The notes below the pieces were generated by a model, which was not told the origin of the DNA, searched no databases, and saw only the letters and a program-made list of their open reading frames with translations. 64,000 nucleotides of DNA from Moringa oleifera. Lineage: Eukaryota > Streptophyta > Magnoliopsida > Brassicales > Moringaceae. The stretch is taken from positions 5,642,001-5,706,000 of the forward strand of contig JAJFZO010000168.1 of the NCBI GenBank assembly GCA_021397835.1, given 5' to 3'. The translations under genes and the position numbers were made by a program. Below, piece by piece: positions 58,656-64,000 of the stretch; the first letter of the stretch is position 1, and each line of letters opens with the position of its first letter.

Positions 58656-61600
58656 AGTCAGGAAGAGGAGGAGGAAGGAGAGACTTTGATGAGATTAAAG
58701 ATGAGAAAACTGAGAGAGGTTTTGTTACTTTCTTTTGGTTTGGTAAGAAATGTTTTGGTGGGCACTTTCTTCTCTTTCTCTGTTCAACTCTATTTCCACT
58801 TTCTGTTCTAAGCGCGTGATTGCACGCTCCAACTCTAAATTATTTTTGCCCTTTTTCCAATTCTTGATATATCTGAATTTGAGGCCAAAAAAAAAACTTA
58901 AAACGTGCCATTCCTTTGGAAACTGCACTGAATATTTTACAATAAATTATTATTTTTAATTGGTCAAAAATGAAAATATTCCTCCAAAAATGGAAAATCT
59001 AAGTTTCTCAAACTCTAATTCACATCCATTCATTATTAATTTTAATAAGGTTAGCTCATAAATTACCCTTAATTTTACAATAACCGTTTTTGTTATTGTT
59101 AAATTAACCTCATCTATCCCCAACTTACCTAATTTGCTTAATTTTTCATTATTTTTGTAATTATAATAAAAAATTATAAACTCAAGTAAGTTTGTTCAAT
59201 TTAATTAAGCTTCCCCGCAAGTAATTTCATTCTCTTATACATTGACATACCCATCTTTTATTGATCAAATTTTTATTGATGTTTTAAAGTTGTAAAATAA
59301 TATTTTTCATATTAATTAAATACATTATAATTATTTATTTTTATTAAATTATTATGTGTAAATATTTTTTGAAAATACCCATAACAATTGGAACTTTTCA
59401 TTATATTTTATAAATTCTTTAATTTTCCGTTATTTTTGCGATTTCAGGGAAGAAAGAGATTCGTAACCAATTTGAAACTGAAGATAAATGTTTTGAATGT
59501 TAAGAAAACTTAATTGAGCAAATAATAAACGCTTGGGTTAAGTCAAAATCATTAAAAGTGAGAAATAAATAGTGGAGTGAAGTACACGCGAGGAGAGAGA
59601 GTGGTTCAAAGCAAAGGGAAGCTTCAACTGGTAACATGTCATTGGTGGTGTGTGGAATTTCAGACAAAAACAAGTGGGTCTGTGGCTCTGTGTGCGTGAG
59701 AGAGAGAGAAAAGAAAGAAAGGAAGAGAGAAAGAGTCAAGAAATGATTCAATACTTGCCATTGACTTGCAGGGCCCTTCCGTCTTGACCAAACTAATGCA
59801 AAAAGCAAAGATATAATTATTTAATTTAATTTAATTTAATAAAAATAATTAAATAAAAGAAATTTTCATTTATGGAAATTAACCTTAAAACAGATCATGA
59901 TGACAACAAAGAAACAAAACCCATTTAAAAAATTATCTCTAGACTTGATAGATTTAATACACAAGGGACATTGTGTCCAATCTTTCTTCTTTTTTTTCCC
60001 TAGTGTTATTCCAAAATTACCCTCCATTTGGTTTCAAATTTTCCTGATTGTCATTGGGACCATAGCCCCAAAATCCGTAATTTGCAGGGTGATGTACCAA
60101 ATATTAAGTACATGTCAGTAAGATCCTATGGTCGTTCCATGTCCCCACTTCCCTATTGATATTTTTACCCTTTCGAGTGTTCCATTGATTTTCTGTTTTG
60201 TTTTTGCTTTTGCTAATAAAGGTTAGCCTCTCATTTTTTTATCAACAAACTACATGGTATAATCCTCATAATTAATTCAAACAAATATAGATAATATGAA
60301 CTTAGAATTTGATCTGAATTATGTTGATTTTTTAAAAAATAATAACTAATAAATAATTAATATTTATTTTAATTTTTAAATATTATAATAATAAGTTACC
60401 AAAATATTATTTTACTTTTTTGTTATAAAGTGCAGCACTAATCAGAAAAAAAAATGATAGATTCATTGAAGAAGAGGACAAATGGAATGGGACTTAATAT
60501 TTTTAGGCGTAATCAAAGTCCTGTTGGGCCTGAAATTGTTCCATTAATCCAGGGGGATCCTGGTAAAGCATAATTTTCAAGGAAAGTGAAGACATGAGGA
60601 TGCCCACATTGGAGTTGGCAGGTCATTGCCAGGATCTTCAGCTGATCTAACAGGGGGGGAAAAAAGAGGAAAAACCTGGAAATGTGAAAATGAGAGATGA
60701 ATCCAATTCTCTGATTGATTTCACAGATAACCCAGAAAGCAGATGCTGTAAAAATAAAAATAAAAATAAAAAATGGTGAAATGGACCACAAACTGTGGAA
60801 TTTGGTGAGGGTGCTGTGCCATGGACTAGGACTCCATTTATGAACCAGACAGAGCTCCATGCACCCACTTTGGCACGTTTACAATAGTGATGCATATGTT
60901 GATATGACATATGTCCTTTCAAAATTTCTGAAATTCTAGCTCGTGTCATTTTGAGTTAATACTATAATTAATATGGACTGAAATGAACATTTATCTTATT
61001 TATTTTAATTATAAATATATAATTTTATTTAAATTAAATTTTAATAATAACGTAAATGTATTTAAAACTAATCAGATATTATTATCTCTCAAAGCATTCC
61101 GGACTTGATCGTTGAAGGTTTCCATCATACTGCAAGTTTTTTACGATTTAAAATTTAAAAAATTCGAATAAAGATATAACAATGAGATACTATTTATTTT
61201 AATAGTAATTATGTAATTATATTTAATTAAAAACATATTTTAAAAAATGGTTTGAGAGAAAAATAAATTAAATAAAGGCAATAACTTTAGGGTAAATGCA
61301 AAGCAGGTAAGTTTAATCCCGGGATTAAGTTATGAGTAAAGATGAATTTGCTTCTACTTTGTCCAATTTAATGAAAGTGACTTTAGATCTTTCAACAAAA
61401 CTGTCACCATAATTAATCTTTGTTCTTGATATTTTAGCACTTTCGGTGTAATTAATGTTGGTAGAAATTGCTAATGAGCAAACACGGAAATGGCAATGGA
61501 TCAACTTTGTCATTTTCAAGTTTTCTCTGCAAATGCAGAAATGGGCCAAGCAGATCTAAATGGACCAATTGAGCTTGAATGGACTGGATTAACAAGCAGG

Positions 61601-63058
61601 CTCATTAATTGGGCTCACCATGAGTAAACTTTTACTATGGTCCAATTAACCAAAACCCAAGCATCTCAAATGATTCATAAATTTGGGCTTTTTTTAGGAG
61701 GATGTTCATTTTTTATTAATCTAAATTTGTGTTGAATTTTTTGAAATAAAATTAAAAAATATTTTTTCTGATTTATAATAATAATAATAATAAAATAAGA
61801 AATCATTTTATTGAACTTCAAAGCGCAGGGTGGACTGCAAATCTGCCCACTTGTTGCAGGAGGAGTGATGGCTTGGGGGTATCCTTAAAAACAGTGAAGT
61901 TCAGAAGCTTCACTGAAAGAAAAAGGTTGAGATTTGAGAATGGCAGAGGGAGAGCCAGAGCCTGAATGCCTTCTATTTGCATTAACTATTTTCTTCCTAG
62001 AACTGTATTAAAGACACCAGAATTCTCTTAACCACTTCAGAGGATTTAGCAGAGAAGCAAGCAACCTTGACTCTTTCCCAAACCCAAAATTCCAGAGCTG
62101 GCATTAATGCACAGGAGCAATCCCTAGGAAAATACAAAAGGACCAATTCCTCCCAATTCAAAAACATGAATCCCAAGTACTCATTGGAGTTGTTGGAATC
62201 ATAAGAGATTATACAGGCAGAAACCCTAAGAATTCACCATTATTGTGACATCAGAAAATCCTAATCTTATCCAGTGTTCTTCATCCGTCTAGGGCGCTAA
62301 CTTGTCATAATACTCACTTATATCTTTCTTCTTTTTCAATGAAAAAAAGGGTTTCAAAATTGAAAATGAGGTCCCAAGTGGGTGCCAGGAAAAGCGAGGA
62401 AATAACAAACAACCTTTTTTCTTTTCTGAAGAAAAAGGAGAGAAACTATCATGTTCTTGTCTAAGAGCAACGCATCATCATCAAGAGGAGAATCCCAGAA
62501 CCATCATTCATCGAGGGCCACCATCATTGGGCCTGAAATCTTTCACGACCAGGTCGCCACGATTTCTTCAATTTCTTGTCAAAATTCAAAGTTACAATGG
62601 GCCCATAAGCCTAATCAATTACCCCCTAATCAATTTCTTTTTTAGCTTTTCCCCTTTGAAAAGGGGAAGAAAATATGTCTGCCAGGAAGCCGACCCACGT
62701 ACAGTCCCATCTTTTAAGTACCCATTTCTGATTTTAGGTCATTTTTTAAAGGGTCTTACTCATTATCTCAAGAGGAAGAAGATTTGGATAATCTAATCTA
62801 ATCCATGACAGATTAATGAGTGATAATGTTAGAGGATTGAACTGATTGATTGCTGAATCTGCTCATGTATTTCCACCATTTATTGTCATCCACTCACTCC
62901 GACACAAAATAACCAGAGCAATCAACAACTGTCATTACAATACCCAACTGGTAATACAGATCCTAATCTAACATGGCTGACAGGAACACACACAGAAGAG
63001 GTGACACATGCTTAGAGAGAAATACTACAAATTAACAGGAAGAGCTTATAAGCTTAGT
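58656..63058. other. Intergenic region, no gene recognised
   Basis: It includes the VQ leader and promoter (to about 59.0 kb) and pentanucleotide TTTAA repeats at about 59816-59840. Other simple repeats are AAAAAT units at about 60750-60772 and AAT units at about 61776-61792. Fragments around 60.5-60.9, 61.8-62.3 and 62.4-62.8 kb have more balanced composition, but I could not join exons or recognise a protein there. Confidence 0.45.
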
Positions 63059-63356
63059 TTAACGTGGGCATTTGGGCTCAAAGGCGAAAGGTCCAACAGT
63101 GTAGAGAAAGAAGGGGAGCTTGTTCGAAACAAATGGCTTCTCAGGCCTCAAGGTGGCGCCGCTGTACCCGCCGTGGAAATCAGACGGCTTGCTGCATGCG
63201 TGGATGGTGCTGAAACCAGGAAGGCCTTGCACTTGTGAGCTCCGTAGGTGGTGATGGTCTTTGGTCCTTGCAAGAAAAAGTAGCCGTTCTTGTCTGTCTT
63301 GGCTTGGACCACTGTTGGGTAGTTCGTATTGTTGCACTGGAGCTTAACAGTGGCGC
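63059..63356 (-). CDS. Ole e 1-domain (pollen Ole e 1-like) wall protein, last exon, frame broken
   Basis: Minus-strand exon after a good acceptor (TTGCAG|GC at 63356). The first part reads ATVKLQCNNTNYPTVVQAKT, then DKNGYFFLQGPKTITTYG and HKCKAFLVSAPSTHA. The end reads HACSKPSDFHGGYSGATLRP and then EKPFVSNKLPFFLYTVGPFAFEPKC. These are hallmarks of secreted Ole e 1-domain extracellular proteins (conserved cysteines, T-x-NGYF, LRPEKPF, Y-x-VGPFAFEPKC). The two parts are in different frames: the switch lies at about 63195-63210, and the exon is one base shorter than the phase requires. Either the gene is a recent pseudogene or one base is missing from the assembly. Upstream exon(s) lie at higher coordinates. 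A possible small one (around 63925-63945, followed by GTGAGTG) is uncertain, and the rest is outside the window. Confidence 0.72.
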
Positions 63357-64000
63357 CTGCAACACCATAACAATGGCCTCTGAGTCAGTATTGAACAGTA
63401 ATCTCTTTTCTTTTCTAAGTTTTGGGCCGAAAAAAAAAGGGTGATGTTGCTTGTTAAAATGGGTAAAAGTAAAAGCTGTTTTGTCGTGGAGTTCACACAA
63501 CAATGGATGCCAGTAAGCGATGTTGCATAGGCTTAGGGTAAAGAGCTATGTCTTCTACCCATGGCAATGCCGGCCATTGACGTTACATTTCCTAGAAATA
63601 TAATTCCGAGAAAGAGAAAAAGCTCCTCCTCTCTGTCTCACATTGAAACTAAGCTTGCTTTACCAATGAAAAAAAGAGGAGAGGAGTCTCTGTCCATTTT
63701 TCAAGAAATTTGCTTAGAGAAGGGGGGAAAAAAAACAGATCAAAAGGGTAGAAATATGATAAATAATGAAACATAAAAATGTGCATGTCGTACGTGAAAG
63801 CATCAAAGCTATATGTAAGCATGATTCATGAAAGAAAGTCACCATAAGACTGTCAAACCCAAAAAAAGGAAAGAGATAAGATGACTTGCTTCCTCCCTTT
63901 CTCCTCTCTCTCGGGGACACTCACTCTGGGCATTGAAGCCTGAAGAGGGCAAAGAAATTCTTGTGCATCAAGAGTTCTTAACATATAAAAGACAAACTTT
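63357..64000 (-). other. Probable intron of the Ole e 1-like gene
   Basis: This sequence lies between the Ole e 1-like last exon and the window end. A polypyrimidine tract ending CTCTTCAG followed by GCTTCAATGCCCAG and then GTGAGTG (minus strand, about 63922-63950) may be a short internal exon, but without its neighbours the frame cannot be checked. Confidence 0.35.

Overview
The window is nuclear DNA of a flowering plant, almost certainly a eudicot. The genes have GT-AG introns and plant-specific families appear (Dof, VQ, RALF, LEUNIG, SMG7L, plastid ribosomal protein S5). Non-coding DNA is very AT-rich, and GA/CT microsatellites sit in gene leaders. I see no bacterial operons, virus genes, CRISPR array, rRNA or tRNA. 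Exon structures were joined by hand from splice sites and reading phase.

Layout: 1.3-2.4 kb, Dof zinc-finger factor (-). 5.2-6.0 kb, two-exon LEA protein with an organelle-type leader (-) and two G-box/ABRE cores upstream. 6.4-27.3 kb, an AT-rich array of decayed repeats. 29.2-31.2 kb, plastid ribosomal protein S5 (+). 32.2-37.0 kb, LEUNIG/LEUNIG_HOMOLOG-type corepressor with 17 coding exons (-). 40.8 kb, a possible 45-aa peptide (+). 41.1-43.2 kb, small two-helix membrane protein resembling the V-ATPase assembly factor Pkr1 (-). 43.6-44.6 kb, a 1.0 kb element with inverted ends and TTA target duplication. 44.9-48.7 kb, SMG7-like/EST1-like protein (-). 53.5 kb, RALF peptide hormone (+). 57.8-58.6 kb, VQ-motif protein (-). 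63.06-63.36 kb, last exon of an Ole e 1-domain wall protein (-), with its reading frame broken.

The most unusual feature is the 6.4-27.3 kb array. It consists of degenerate tandem units (H-box spacing about 4.2, 4.4 and 4.9 kb, plus two shortened units of about 1.7 kb). Most carry eroded pieces of a LEUNIG-type gene: the LisH exon, the AARG...GRAE exon, the basic exon, the acidic exon and a WD40 exon, with recognisable intron sequence between them. The pieces lie on the + strand, opposite to the intact gene 5 kb away on the - strand. At about 26.32 kb the last unit meets a reversed partial copy, giving a near-spacerless inverted repeat with arms of up to about 1 kb. This could be a natural source of hairpin or antisense small RNA against the neighbouring corepressor gene. 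The structure is visible in the sequence; the regulatory role is inference.

The genes do not form one pathway. They are a normal plant mixture of transcription control (Dof, LEUNIG-like, VQ), RNA surveillance (SMG7L), plastid translation (S5), stress protection (LEA), signalling (RALF), and membrane or wall proteins.
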